From positions 12,639,199 through 12,703,198 of the forward strand of contig NC_071389.1 in assembly GCF_022682495.2 (NCBI RefSeq): a stretch of 64,000 nt of DNA. Reading direction: 5' to 3'. Under the pieces are notes generated by a model. That model was not told the DNA's origin. It searched no databases and saw only the letters and a list, made by a program, of their open reading frames with translations. Source of the DNA: Desmodus rotundus (taxonomy: Eukaryota; Chordata; Mammalia; Chiroptera; Phyllostomidae). Shown piece by piece: positions 54,901-63,760 of this stretch (within the stretch, counting starts at the first letter, position 1; each line of letters opens with the position of its first letter). The translations under genes were made by a program, and so were the position numbers.

Positions 54901-57900
54901 TATTCCAGAGCCTGGTGGCAGGTGTGTGTCAAAGGAGGACCTGAGAGAGTGCCCAGGCCTCCCTGGCAGTCCGAGGCCCAGGCGGGGGTGGAAGAAAATG
55001 AGACCCCCACTCCCAAGCCCTCAGCCTAGTGAGTCCTGAGCCCCAACCTGTTCTTGGTCGTTGGCATCTCTGGGGAGCTCTGGGTGGAGGAGTTCTCGGA
55101 CTTGGGCTCCTGTGAGACATGTCCGCTGTCTGGGGTCTTCTGGCCAGCCGGGGGACTCTCCCTGCAGGGCACAGGGGGCAGTGGGGCGATTCAGTACCAG
55201 GCCTGGCGTCAGGGCAGAATGAGGCCCAGGTGGAGAGAGGAGGTCATGGGCACCTCCTGGCTTACACCCATACCCTGTAACCTCAGAGGCCAGCCCCAGA
55301 GTGGTCGCTGCGGCTAGCTGGCCAGGCCTGGACAGGCACCACAGAGCACCTACACCCAAGTCCTCCTCTCTGTGGAAGTGGGTAAATTGTCCCCTGTTAT
55401 GGATCAGAAACCTGGAGCCCAGAGATGGGAGAGAACCTGCCCAGGGATGCACAGCTAGGACATGCCAAAGCGAAGACTTGAACCCAGGATTTGAGGACGA
55501 TGCCAGCACCGTTCCTGAGCCTAAGTGCGCCTGCCACCCCACTTCACATGCATTGCACGGCACCCCCGCACTGGCCCCATGACGTTGGTTATGTTCTTAT
55601 CCTCATTTTTCAGAGTAGGACAGTGAGGCTCAGAGAGGTACAATGACTTTCCCAAGGTCACACAGCCCCACGGTGGTAAAGAAGGGATTCACACCCAGGA
55701 ACTATCCTTGGCTTCCCAGGAGCTGCCCTGCTGCTGATACAAGATGCTGCCCACCCCTGCCCACACAGATGGACTCACAGACCCCCACAGATTAGCCAAA
55801 AATCCCAGGCCTGCCCCCTACTGGCTGTGTGACCTGGGCAACCCCTGAGCCTGCTGACCTACAGCATCCTGATGCGCAAGGTGGGACCCCCATGGAGCCA
55901 GCAGAACTGCTGAGTGGATGAAAGCGTGTCACACTAGGTGGCAAGATGGCCTGGGCCTGGTGCCCAGCAGGAACTTGGCCACACAGCTGTCACCAGTGGG
56001 GGAACCGAGAGGCAGAAGGGTAGGCATTCCCTCTTTGCCACTGAGTGGGGGTCAGGGGAGGGGTCCGAGGAGACACAGACCCATCCCAGCTGCCCCGCTC
56101 CACCCACCTTTTCTCCTGCACTTCCTGTATGTTCTCAATGCCGATGGCGCTGCTGCGGCGTGAGCCAAACGGGCCGGACTTCTTCCTCGTGGGGCTCTTC
56201 CCAGGGACAATCAGTGACTGCGGGGAGAGGCCCCCAACTCAGTGCCCACCTACCCTGGGAGCCCTGGTGCCCCCCACATGCCACCCTGCACCCTGCTGCT
56301 CCAGGCCCTGAAGCAGAGGCAAAGAGCAAGAAAGAACAGGAGAAAATGTCCATCTCCAGAGAAAGCCCGCCCAGTTTCCAGAGAGGGAAACAGGCCCAGT
56401 CAGGGCAAGGGCCCCCAAGACCACCCAGCAGCGTTGGGCCTGTGGGGACTGGCAGTCACTCTGGCTGGGATAGGAGAGGCTCAGTCCTCACAACGGCTGT
56501 CCCCTCTCCATCCCCCAGGACTTCAGAGGACCTGCAGCCTAAGGTCAATGGGGAGAGAGTGGGTAGTGACCCAAGCCCCTACCCCAGGGCAGCCCCGCCC
56601 CACCCCGCCCCAGAGTCTCCAAATTAGCTGGGGGAGGTTCTGGGCCAGTAGTTGGTGGATATCCCCCACCCCCACCCCCGCACAGGAGGTGGGCCCCAGA
56701 AAGGCATGGAGGGCAGGAACCCCCAGGCCAGTTCCGTGGGAGAGGGGGAGTCAGGGCAGAGGAGAGGGGTGGAGCTCCATGCAGAACTGGCGATATTGGG
56801 GGACGTGTGGCTGGGCATAGGGTCTTTGGGTACCAGACTGTGGCGGGGGTCCCAGAAGCAGGGCAGGGCCAGAAGCCCCTGGCAGGGGGCACTGGCTCTG
56901 GCATAGGTACCAGGCCCCAAAGCAGGTGCTGAGTGCCATCACAGCTGCCAGCACTCCGACCTGCAGGCCCTCGGGCCTGTCCCGGGGGGAGGAGGGCAAC
57001 GTCCCCAATATGGCCTCCGTCCTGAGAGTGAGCAGAGAGCAGCGCGTGCAGGCAGCCTCCAGAGCCGGTGGCCCCGCGGGCGACAACCTCTTCCACGGTT
57101 CCTATGCCTATGGCACTGCCCCGGCGTCCGAATCTACTCGCACTTTTCCCAGGAATAAGCAATGACTGGCAAGCAGCAGAGGGCGGGGCAGAGAGAGACA
57201 GGCAGACGTAGAGGGAGTCGCAGAGAGAGAGATGGCGGGAGAGCAGACACAGAGAGGTGAGAACCAAGAAGAGAGTAGGGCAGGGGGTCGGGAGAGAGGA
57301 AGAGGAGGCAGGGGAAGGGAAGGAGCGAGGAGGTGGGAGGAGAGAGAGGACAGAGGAAGGAGAGATTGACAAACAGATGGTTATACAGAGACGGGAACGC
57401 ATGGGAGGGGCCCACAAGAGGGGCACAGATTGAAATACAGACAGACAGACAGAGGGTGCCAGGGAGGAAACACAGACAGAAACGGAACGGAAGGGAGAGG
57501 CAAAAAGGAAGCAGCAAGGGAGAGAATAGTGGGAGGGAGGAGGAGAGGGAGTGAAAGCACGGTGCGGGAGGACAGAAGAAACACAAACAGGTGAGAAGGC
57601 GGAGAGGAGAGGGGTGGGGAAGGAAGAACAGGGAAAGAGGAGAGAGCGGAAGGAAAGGGAAACACAAGGAAGAGAGGGGAGAGTTGCGCAAAAACAAAAA
57701 CAGAAATGGGTCTGGTTACTGCCACGGTGGGCGCTGCTGGCCGGGCCCTGTCTCCGGGGCCCCTCTGCAGCCACCCACAGGAGGCTGGGCCACTCTGGCG
57801 AGGAAGGGAGTGGCTTGTAAGTCTGAGTTGCGGGGAGGGTGGGCTTGCTTCTTCAACGACACTGGGCTTGGTGACTGCTGGACTGCAGAGGACCCACCTT

Positions 57901-60900
57901 GCTCCCTGGCCAGGCCAGATCACGGGGCAGGGACTGGGGTGGGAGGTCCTTCTCACCACAAGTGACACAGCCTCACAGCACTGAGCACAGGGCTTGGCAT
58001 GCAGCGGTCAGTAAATGACTGATGGAGGGAGGGAGGGAGGGAGGGAGGGATGCACGGATGCACAAGGCAAATAAGAAGGATGGATGGAGGTGGGGGTGCA
58101 GAGCAGTGGGTGCAGTGCCAGGGGTGGCCACTGGGGAGTGGAAAGCAGCTAGGCCCACAATCGAAGGCCTTCCCCATCCCGTGTGCCCAGCACACCCCCT
58201 GAGTATTATAGTATTATTAGTAGCAGAATCCCACAGAGCCTGGCAGATAGTAAGTAATCACACAGGTGCTCACTCAGGAGATGCTCACACAGAAGCCCAA
58301 TTCCGGACACACAGTAGGTAGCCACGGCCACACAGGCGCTGGCACACAGGAGGCGTCACACAGCAGCTGCGGCCAGGCACACAGACGTAGGTGCTCACGG
58401 AGTGAGTGCTTAAATGACAGCTCGCCTCCTGACACAGTGTGTATGCGCTGCTGTGCAGGCTTAGCACACATTATATGCTCACTCAGCAGTCCATTTTCTG
58501 ACACACGGAAGGCTCTCACACAACAGCCCAGGGCTGGGCACATAGGACCTGACACACAGTAGGTGCTCACAGAGTACATGTCCACACAACAACCCAGGTC
58601 CCCATCAGCATCTCAGAGGCAGGCACACGGCAGGTGCTCACAAAGAAATCCAGGCCCTGACACACGGTGCATGCCCACAGCCCGACACACACAGTAGGCG
58701 CTCCCAGAAACTCAAGTAGGTGCTCACACAGTAGGTACCCACACCGCAGCCCAATTCCCAGCACATGAAAGACAGCAGGTGCTCAGTAAGAAATGTGACA
58801 GAGAGGCTGCCGCAGAGCTGACCCAAAGTCACACCTGAATAAGGGGCCAGGAGGGAGGGAGGGCCAAGGAGCTGGGAAGGAGACTCTCAGCACCAGAGTC
58901 AAAGCCTGGGCACTTGACCCCCTGGAGAGCAGTGGCTGGACTGACTCTAGAGCCCAGGATGGATGACTGTTAGGTAGCAGGACAATGGGGGGGGGGGGGC
59001 GGGCAGGGGACAGCTGAAGGCCCCCGGGGAAGGCACTCACTATTCCAGCGGCCTTGGCCAGGTCAGGGTTGTTGGGCGCAAAGCTCCCGCTGTGGCTGGT
59101 GGACACGGTGTTGGGCTTCTTGTTGCTTAGTCCCATGGCGTCCATGGACTGGCTGCGGCTCCGGATGACCCGCTGTGAAGGTGGCAGTGGGGTAGGGGAG
59201 GCACAGGTTTTGTAAGTACCTGCCCCTCAGGGAAACCCGGGAATCCAGGCATCTGGTTCCTCCCCGCCAATGCCACTCTGAGTGACCCCAGGAAGTCCTT
59301 TTGCATGAGGCCACACAACAGTCAGGTCCACATGGTGCCAAGGATCGTTTGGGTCTTGGCTCTGCCACCAACTTGCTGGGTGACCTTGGGCAAGCCACTT
59401 ACCCCCCTGCGCCGGTGAGCCTCTCACATGGTTGTTGTGAGGACTGCAGAAAATACTGGGCCCTGGCCAAAGGCGGGCACAGAGAGCCCTCCAGAAGTCT
59501 TGGTTTCTTTCTTTCAGGAAGCCTTCCTAAAGCTTTTTTTCTTCCCTCCCTTGCATTTTCCGTCAGCCCATACTGAACACTTACTCTAGGGCCAGGCACT
59601 GTACATTCTGCCCCATGAGGAAGGCACGGTTGCCACGCCCATGTTACCCGGGCTGAGCTGAAGCAGAGGTAAGTCTGGAATCCAGGTGTCAAACCCAAAT
59701 CCAAAACTGTGAGCACTGCTGCCTCTGAGAAACTCTCTGACCTAATCCAGGCCTACTGGGCAGCACCCATACGATGTGGGATCACTGGAGCCCTCCCTCA
59801 GAGAAGACACCCCCAACCCCAGCTCACCCCACCCATCCCTGTCTCCAGGGGGCAGAGGCAGGCTCTCCTCAGGCCTCTTTCTCAAAAACGGTCTGTTTGC
59901 TTTAGTGCAGGGCAGACCTGGACAGCTGAGCTAATCCCCCTAGGTGAGCCCACGTCCCCAGCTGTGTGGCCTGCCTGGGATGAGGGTGGGGCCTGGTTGG
60001 GCACCTGGAGGATGGGTAGTCCTCCTCCTGTGAGTGGAGGAGGTGGTGGCAAAGCAGCATCCCCTGGGGACCTGCAGTCCCAGGCAGTCCAGGCGCTATC
60101 TGAGGAGACGAGGAACTCCTTCCTCTGTCTGCCTCTCACTGTGGACAACGGTTGCTGCGGTAGATAGTCAGGGATTCACATTTTGCTTTTTCAATTTCCA
60201 CTGCACTGATCAAACTGCTTTACAAGTAATTCTCAACAATTTCAGGAGGTAAGTTGCCACTGCCCTACCTGACAGAGAACGAAACTAAGGCTCAGAGAAT
60301 GAGCAAGCTGGTGAGAGACAGAGCTGGAATTTGATCCCGGGGTGTCTGTGTGCTTTAACTCTGAACTAAACCAGAGACAGCCAGAGTGGGTCACGCAAGC
60401 TGAAGGTCGCACACGCCAGGTCCCTGGCCTATGGCCACTCGGTCCACACACCCCTCCGGGGCCTGTTTCTTTACTTCAATGAGGACAAAGGCCTCCTCCC
60501 CTCTTCTCATATGCTGACCTAGTAGCCACCACCCTTGGCACCAGAAACACCTCGTTGCCACCCAGACGGCTCCAACTTTCAGCGGAACTCCCAGGCAGCC
60601 TCCGCCCCCACTCCTAGGCCCCTCCTCCAACCCTTAGCTCCTCCCCAGACCTCCACCTTAAACTCCCAATTGCAAGCTCTACCCTCTCACAGAACCCACC
60701 AAGGCTAAGCCCACCCCACTAAAGCCTAAATCCACCGCGAGCCACACCCCCATCCAACTCCACCCCCAAGGTGAGCCCGCCTCTAGCCACACCCCCACGC
60801 TTGCCCATAACCCCTCCCCGAACCACGCCCCCACCCAACTCCACCCCCAAGGTGAGCCCGCCTCTAGCCACACCCCCATGCTTGCCCATAACCCCTCCCC

Positions 60901-63048
60901 GAGCCACGCCCCCACCCAACTCCACCCCCAAGATGAGCCCGCCTCTAGCCACACCCCCATTCTTGTCAATAACCCCACCCCGGAATCCACCGCAGCCAGG
61001 CCCCAGGCCCTCCGAGCCCAGGTAGACCTGGCCCTTCACCTTGAAAGACTCGAAGAAGCCGCCGCCACCGCCGCCGTTCTCCATCTTGTCCTCGTCGCCG
61101 CCCAGGCCCATCATGGACTGGCTGTGGATGTGTAGTTCCTCATAGAGCGTCTCCAGGAGGGCGGCCCGTGTCCGCTCCTGCGGGCCAGGCCCAGGCCGTC
61201 AGGAAAGACCCCAGTGATCAGCCCTTCGTCCCACAGTTCGAATCCTGGCTACTTTCTCTGAGTGAGTGGGGAGTGGGCCACCCCTCCTCCTCCCCCCGCA
61301 AGGCTGCCTCGGGCTTCGCTCAGGCCCCTCCAGACCTGACCTCCTGTCCCCACCTCCACTTTCCCCCTGCCCACGGAGTCCTCGGTGCCGGCCTGCCCAC
61401 CAGCCCCTCCCGGGCATTGCTCACACATTCCCTCCAAATGCCTTGCATCCTCTCCCTTGACCCTCTCCCTACTCATCCGTAAATCCGCATTCCCCTAGCA
61501 GCCCTCCCCAAGACCAAGGTCTGAACTTGGCTTTTCCCTCCCCAAGGGGCAGAGCTAAAATTCTGAATCGGGGGAGGGGCTCAGCCCCGACAGCCCATCC
61601 TCACCTCCAGTTTGGCAAACTTCTCTGCCTTGTAGCAGGCATATTCAGCATTGATCAGTTTTGTCAGCAAAAATTCCTGGAACTCGGGCCCCTGGGAGCC
61701 CCAGGGTGTGGAGGAGAGAAGAAAGGCGGGGTCAGGCAAACGCAGAGACAAGGGGCTGAGCCCTTGGGGGGTCAAGGGCTGGAGTCCCTGAGCCACACTC
61801 TGCTGAAGCCTCATCTGGGCTTCACCTTCTTCACTCCCATGGCACCTCCTTGGGCCCAGCGTCCCAGCCCGGGCACCTGTGAGGGCCCCATGCCCTTCAT
61901 GACTGCCCGCCTGCCCGCCCCTCGGGAGAGCAAACCCAGTGTCAGGGGCGGGTTGGGGGCTCTGGCTGCTGCAGTCTGTGGACTAAAGCCCAGGCTCTAC
62001 GTGTGGCTTCCTGAGAGGTGAGAGACGTGTGCCCCTCCCCAAACATTTTAACAAACTATAGAAATGATCCCTGAAAGTATAGTCTTCTCCCCAAACATTT
62101 TAGAAGAAGACTCATTGTCAAAAAGATAATAGAAATGAGGAAAGGCTACAGGGTCTGCTACAAAAAATGTAAACCAATGATACAGTTTGTTCTGTGACTG
62201 TGTAAATAAAGGCCAGTTTTCAGCAAGATGAACAGAGAAGCAGGCCTCAGGTGCACAGTCGGGGAGCCCAGCTGCCCTGACACACAGTGGGGCTTCAGGA
62301 CCTAGAATGGCAGTGTGTGTCCCCCTCCCAGCCCCCACCCATGTGGTCCCACCCATGCAGGGGGCTGGGGGCAGCCTCTCACCTTCCTGAACACAGCAGG
62401 GTCTGGGAGTGGGGGCCCAAAGAAGGGTACATCATCTCTGGCCGTGACAGAGACCTGGAAGGGAGGGCACAGTCCCTGTGGAATCCCCACACCCGCCAGA
62501 CACCCCTAATTCACATCCCTACCCTGCCCCATGCTGGGCGCAAGGCCTGCTCCTTGGTGGGGGAGGGTCAGTGACAGCTGAGTGACTAAACCCCATGATT
62601 TCAGCTCCTCCATCCTTGGCCCTGAACTTGAGTAGTGGGAAGGGGTGTAGAATCTCAGGAGTCATGGGGGATGGTCAAGGGGAGGATGCTAACTGTCCGC
62701 TTTGAGGGGGAACGTTTGGGGAACAGAGAGGGCAGGATGGGAATCTTCCACCAAGAACAGGGCTTAGAGCCCTCAGGACCGCCCCCCATCTACAGCTGGG
62801 AAAGCTGAGGCTCCTGGAGACTTCGTAGTGAGTGAGGCGGGCCTGTGTCTGGGACAGTGACTGATGCCCTGGGAGGCTCTGAGATCACCCACCTTGTAGA
62901 GGGGGCCATTGGGCCCCCCACCCTCGGCCTGCACCACCACATAGGCATGCAGGAAGTTGGACGCAATCATGTCAGGTACAAAGGGCGTGTTCTCATCCTG
63001 GAAGACCACAGCGACGATGTCGTTCCCGATGTGCCGCTTTCGCTGCAA
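51951..63048 (-). CDS. RAP1GAP: RAP1GAP, Rap1 GTPase-activating protein (3' part; 5' exons beyond window)
   Basis: Stimulates GTP hydrolysis by Rap1 using an asparagine thumb, shutting down Rap1 adhesion and growth signalling. Eleven constitutive coding exons total 1,149 nt, or 382 residues plus stop. This equals human residues 282-663 and places catalytic Asn290 in '[15 protein letters not shown]' of the first exon seen. The first exons complete the RapGAP domain; the rest encodes the serine-rich regulatory tail ('[17 protein letters not shown]', '[19 protein letters not shown]'). A 78-nt in-frame cassette exon at 57,088-57,165 would give a 689-residue form. N-terminal GoLoco and the first part of the GAP domain are not in the window. 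All junctions are GT-AG. Confidence 0.97.
52112..52215 (-). CDS. RAP1GAP: RAP1GAP exon, penultimate coding
   Basis: 104 nt between acceptor 'ccccag' and donor ctg|gtacgt. Encodes '[20 protein letters not shown]' and '[14 protein letters not shown]', the conserved C-terminal tail. Confidence 0.95.
52216..52571. other. RAP1GAP: RAP1GAP intron
   Basis: 356 bp, GC-rich, nothing recognised. Confidence 0.7.
52572..52674 (-). CDS. RAP1GAP: RAP1GAP exon, serine-rich tail
   Basis: 103 nt; acceptor 'ctccag', donor ccag|gtacta. Encodes '[19 protein letters not shown]' and '[15 protein letters not shown]'. Confidence 0.97.
52675..53623. other. RAP1GAP: RAP1GAP intron
   Basis: About 950 bp with an old L2/MIR-type fragment near 53,150-53,300 ('gaaaacagcatgtgccaagg'). 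No exon seen. Confidence 0.6.
53624..53747 (-). CDS. RAP1GAP: RAP1GAP exon, serine-rich tail
   Basis: 124 nt; acceptor 'ctgtggcag', donor cctg|gtgaga. Encodes '[14 protein letters not shown]', '[19 protein letters not shown]' and 'VDGDDTGL'. Confidence 0.97.
53748..55047. other. RAP1GAP: RAP1GAP intron
   Basis: 1.3 kb. Holds a reversed MIR (53,965-54,140); the remainder is C/T-rich on the plus strand with L2-like phrases ('cttcaagcatgcctcagggc'). No exon seen. Confidence 0.6.
53965..54140 (-). repeat. MIR SINE copy, reverse orientation
   Basis: 'tgtgccaggcactgttctaa', 'tgcttttacccgaattatct' and 'gacaggtaaggagacaccaa' in reversed MIR order. Confidence 0.8.
55048..55161 (-). CDS. RAP1GAP: RAP1GAP exon
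   Basis: 114 nt; acceptor 'gccctgcag', donor acag|gttggg. Encodes '[20 protein letters not shown]' and '[17 protein letters not shown]'. Confidence 0.97.
55162..56107. other. RAP1GAP: RAP1GAP intron
   Basis: About 950 bp containing two reversed MIR fragments, roughly 55,375-55,510 and 55,570-55,690 ('agtgaggctcagagaggtac', 'ttcccaaggtcacacagccc'). No exon seen. Confidence 0.65.
56108..56217 (-). CDS. RAP1GAP: RAP1GAP exon with PGKS...RRSSAIGI motif
   Basis: 110 nt, phase 0 in and phase 2 out; acceptor 'cctctccccgcag', donor aaag|gtgggt. Encodes '[19 protein letters not shown]' and '[17 protein letters not shown]'. The upstream cassette exon (57,088-57,165) encodes a similar motif. Confidence 0.97.
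56218..57087. other. RAP1GAP: RAP1GAP intron between the two related exons
   Basis: 870 bp, GC-rich, with no repeat recognised. The long minus-strand open frame that crosses it is discussed under rejected items. Confidence 0.65.
57088..57165 (-). CDS. RAP1GAP: RAP1GAP alternative cassette exon, 78 nt
   Basis: Acceptor 'tctgctgcttgccag', donor agag|gttgtc. It is symmetric (phase 0-0) and in frame with both neighbours, adding 26 residues: '[19 protein letters not shown]' followed by 'GIGTVEE'. Similarity to the next exon (LI-PGKS, then RR-S-AIGI) supports coding status and points to tandem exon duplication. A roughly 500-nt pyrimidine-rich tract precedes it on the sense strand, and the donor (gttgtc) is weak, both typical of regulated exons. 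Confidence 0.85.
57166..57700 (-). promoter_or_regulatory. RAP1GAP: Long CU-rich tract upstream of the cassette exon
   Basis: On the plus strand this is overwhelmingly purine (for example 'gagagagacaggcagacgta', 'ggaaggagagattgacaaac'), so in the RAP1GAP transcript it is a CU-rich tract with repeated CUCUCU and CUGUCUGU elements ending at the cassette acceptor. PTB-family proteins bind such tracts; the regulatory role is inference. Confidence 0.5.
57701..59040. other. RAP1GAP: RAP1GAP intron, middle part
   Basis: Contains a GAGG-type tract at 58,022-58,050, the degenerate array at 58,205-58,800 and a G-run at 58,987-58,999. No exon seen. Confidence 0.6.
58205..58800 (+). repeat. Degenerate tandem array of MIR-tail-like units
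   Basis: Phrases of the type 'gacacacagtaggtgctcac' recur at irregular spacing, for example near 58,308, 58,380, 58,551, 58,619, 58,683, 58,713 and 58,770. Each resembles the 'ggcacacagtaggtgctcaa' end of MIR. Units are diverged and unequally spaced. Confidence 0.65.
59041..59172 (-). CDS. RAP1GAP: RAP1GAP exon
   Basis: 132 nt; acceptor 'ccttcacag', donor aata|gtgagt. Encodes '[19 protein letters not shown]' and '[19 protein letters not shown]' then 'AKAAGI'. Ends in phase 0, so either related downstream exon can follow. Confidence 0.97.
59173..61039. other. RAP1GAP: RAP1GAP intron with minisatellite
   Basis: About 1.9 kb. Holds MIR fragments (59,350-59,690 and reversed at about 60,180-60,350) and an 81-bp minisatellite at 60,735-60,990. 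No exon seen. Confidence 0.65.
60735..60990. repeat. 81-bp minisatellite, just over three copies
   Basis: The block 'gtgagcccgcctctagccac' recurs with its first base at 60,771 and 60,852 and as an 'atgagcccg' variant at 60,933, an exact 81-bp spacing. Units are C-rich on the plus strand and G-rich on the RAP1GAP sense strand. As 81 is a multiple of three, repeated peptides appear in several frames by chance. Confidence 0.9.
61040..61177 (-). CDS. RAP1GAP: RAP1GAP exon
   Basis: 138 nt; acceptor 'ggcccgcag', donor caag|gtgaag. Encodes '[19 protein letters not shown]' and '[17 protein letters not shown]', then a glycine run and 'FFESFK'. The glycine run has six residues uninterrupted by serine. 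Confidence 0.97.
61178..61604. other. RAP1GAP: RAP1GAP intron
   Basis: 427 bp, C/T-rich on the plus strand, nothing recognised. Confidence 0.65.
61605..61691 (-). CDS. RAP1GAP: RAP1GAP exon
   Basis: 87 nt; acceptor 'ggctcccag', donor ggag|gtgagg. Encodes '[19 protein letters not shown]' and '[10 protein letters not shown]', the C-terminal end of the GAP domain. Confidence 0.98.
61692..62382. other. RAP1GAP: RAP1GAP intron with an A/T-rich patch
   Basis: About 690 bp. 62,040-62,230 is strikingly A/T-rich compared with its surroundings and may be an old unassigned repeat. No exon seen. Confidence 0.6.
62383..62454 (-). CDS. RAP1GAP: RAP1GAP exon
   Basis: 72 nt; acceptor 'cttccag', donor gaag|gtgaga. 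Encodes '[20 protein letters not shown]' and 'VFRK' of the RapGAP domain. Confidence 0.98.
62455..62892. other. RAP1GAP: RAP1GAP intron
   Basis: 438 bp with a reversed-MIR trace at about 62,790-62,850. No exon seen. Confidence 0.6.
62893..63048 (-). CDS. RAP1GAP: RAP1GAP exon carrying the catalytic asparagine
   Basis: 156 nt; acceptor 'gtgctcag', donor caag|gtgggt. Encodes '[20 protein letters not shown]' and '[20 protein letters not shown]', then '[12 protein letters not shown]'. Asn in 'HIGND' corresponds to human Asn290, the residue supplied in trans to Rap1. Confidence 0.98.
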
Positions 63049-63223
63049 CTGAGCACAGGGTCACAGGCCTCCACAACTGGCCAGAGAGGGGCCACTGGGC
63101 ATGGGGGAGGGTACCCTTCGTGGGGGGGGCAGAGGCTTTGGGGTAGGCAGAGGGCACGTTTAATAATTCACTCCCCCCGCCCAGATGTGGTGAGAAACCT
63201 GTCTTAAAATTATTTTCATTTTT

Positions 63224-63445
63224 GCCCTGGCTGGTGTGGCTCAGTGGATTGAGTGCTGGCCTGGACACCAAAAGGTCGCCAGTTCAATTCCCAGTCAGGG
63301 CACATGCCTGGGTTGCAGGTCAGGTGGGGGCGCTTGAGAGGCAACCAATCGATGTATCTCTCACACATCCATGTTTCTCTCTCCCTCCTTCTCACTTCCC
63401 CTCTCTCTCAAAATGAATAAATAAAATCTTTAAAATTTTTTTTTT
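63224..63445 (+). mobile_element. VES SINE, full length, forward orientation
   Basis: The clearest copy: 'gccctggctggtgtggctca' (A-box head), 'cgccagttcaattcccagtc' (B-box), 'agggcacatgcctgggttgc', 'gagaggcaaccaatcgatgt', a pyrimidine-rich tail and 'aaaatgaataaataaaatct'. Probable target duplication: 'ttttcattttt' on the left and 'ttttcattttc' on the right. Confidence 0.95.
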
Positions 63446-63716
63446 TCATTTTCTTGGAATCCTGTGACAGATGAGGAGAAGTGACTTGCAAGCCCCTACA
63501 GTGAGTTAGGGGACTCGAAGCCATGGCTCCTGGTCCCCAGGCCCTACCTCTCAGCCCTTCTCTTGTTTAAATACCCAAACGTGGTCCCTCTTGAACAAAC
63601 AAGTTCCACCTAGCTTAAATTCATGTTGCTAAAATGAACAGAAAATCTCATTTAAAAAAAATAAAATGACAGTAAAGAAATGTTTCCATTTTTCTCACAT
63701 TATAGTTTTATCCCCC

Positions 63717-63760
63717 TGGGGTGGGGGTGGGGGTGGGGGTGGGGATGGAGGGTGGGGTAA
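63717..63760 (+). repeat. (GGGGGT)n tract, G-quadruplex candidate
   Basis: At least four consecutive G-runs of four to five separated by single T, continuing into 'gggatggagggtgggg'. It satisfies the simple four-run quadruplex pattern on the plus strand, which is template for RAP1GAP. Confidence 0.8.

Noticed and set aside
56545..57774. 409-codon minus-strand open frame inside RAP1GAP
   Set aside because: It runs through the CU-rich tract (giving long Ser/Leu/Pro/Phe-rich low-complexity peptide), the real 78-nt cassette exon and intron on both sides. Only the cassette part has homology.
58205..58800. Repeated short blocks considered as a CRISPR-like array
   Set aside because: The blocks are diverged, irregularly spaced, mammalian MIR-tail derived and in an intron; there are no constant repeats or spacers.
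60679..61114. Repeated Trp/Gly-rich peptide frames on the minus strand
   Set aside because: They arise because the 81-bp minisatellite unit is divisible by three, so any stop-free frame repeats. They read through the real RAP1GAP exon in or out of frame.
62048..62356. 102-codon minus-strand frame with an aromatic-rich stretch
   Set aside because: It spans the A/T-rich patch and GC-rich flank with no coding composition, no splice signals and no known family.
63224..63300. tRNA-like A-box and B-box sequence considered as a tRNA gene
   Set aside because: It is the head of a VES SINE; it continues into the SINE body and tail and cannot fold as a mature tRNA.
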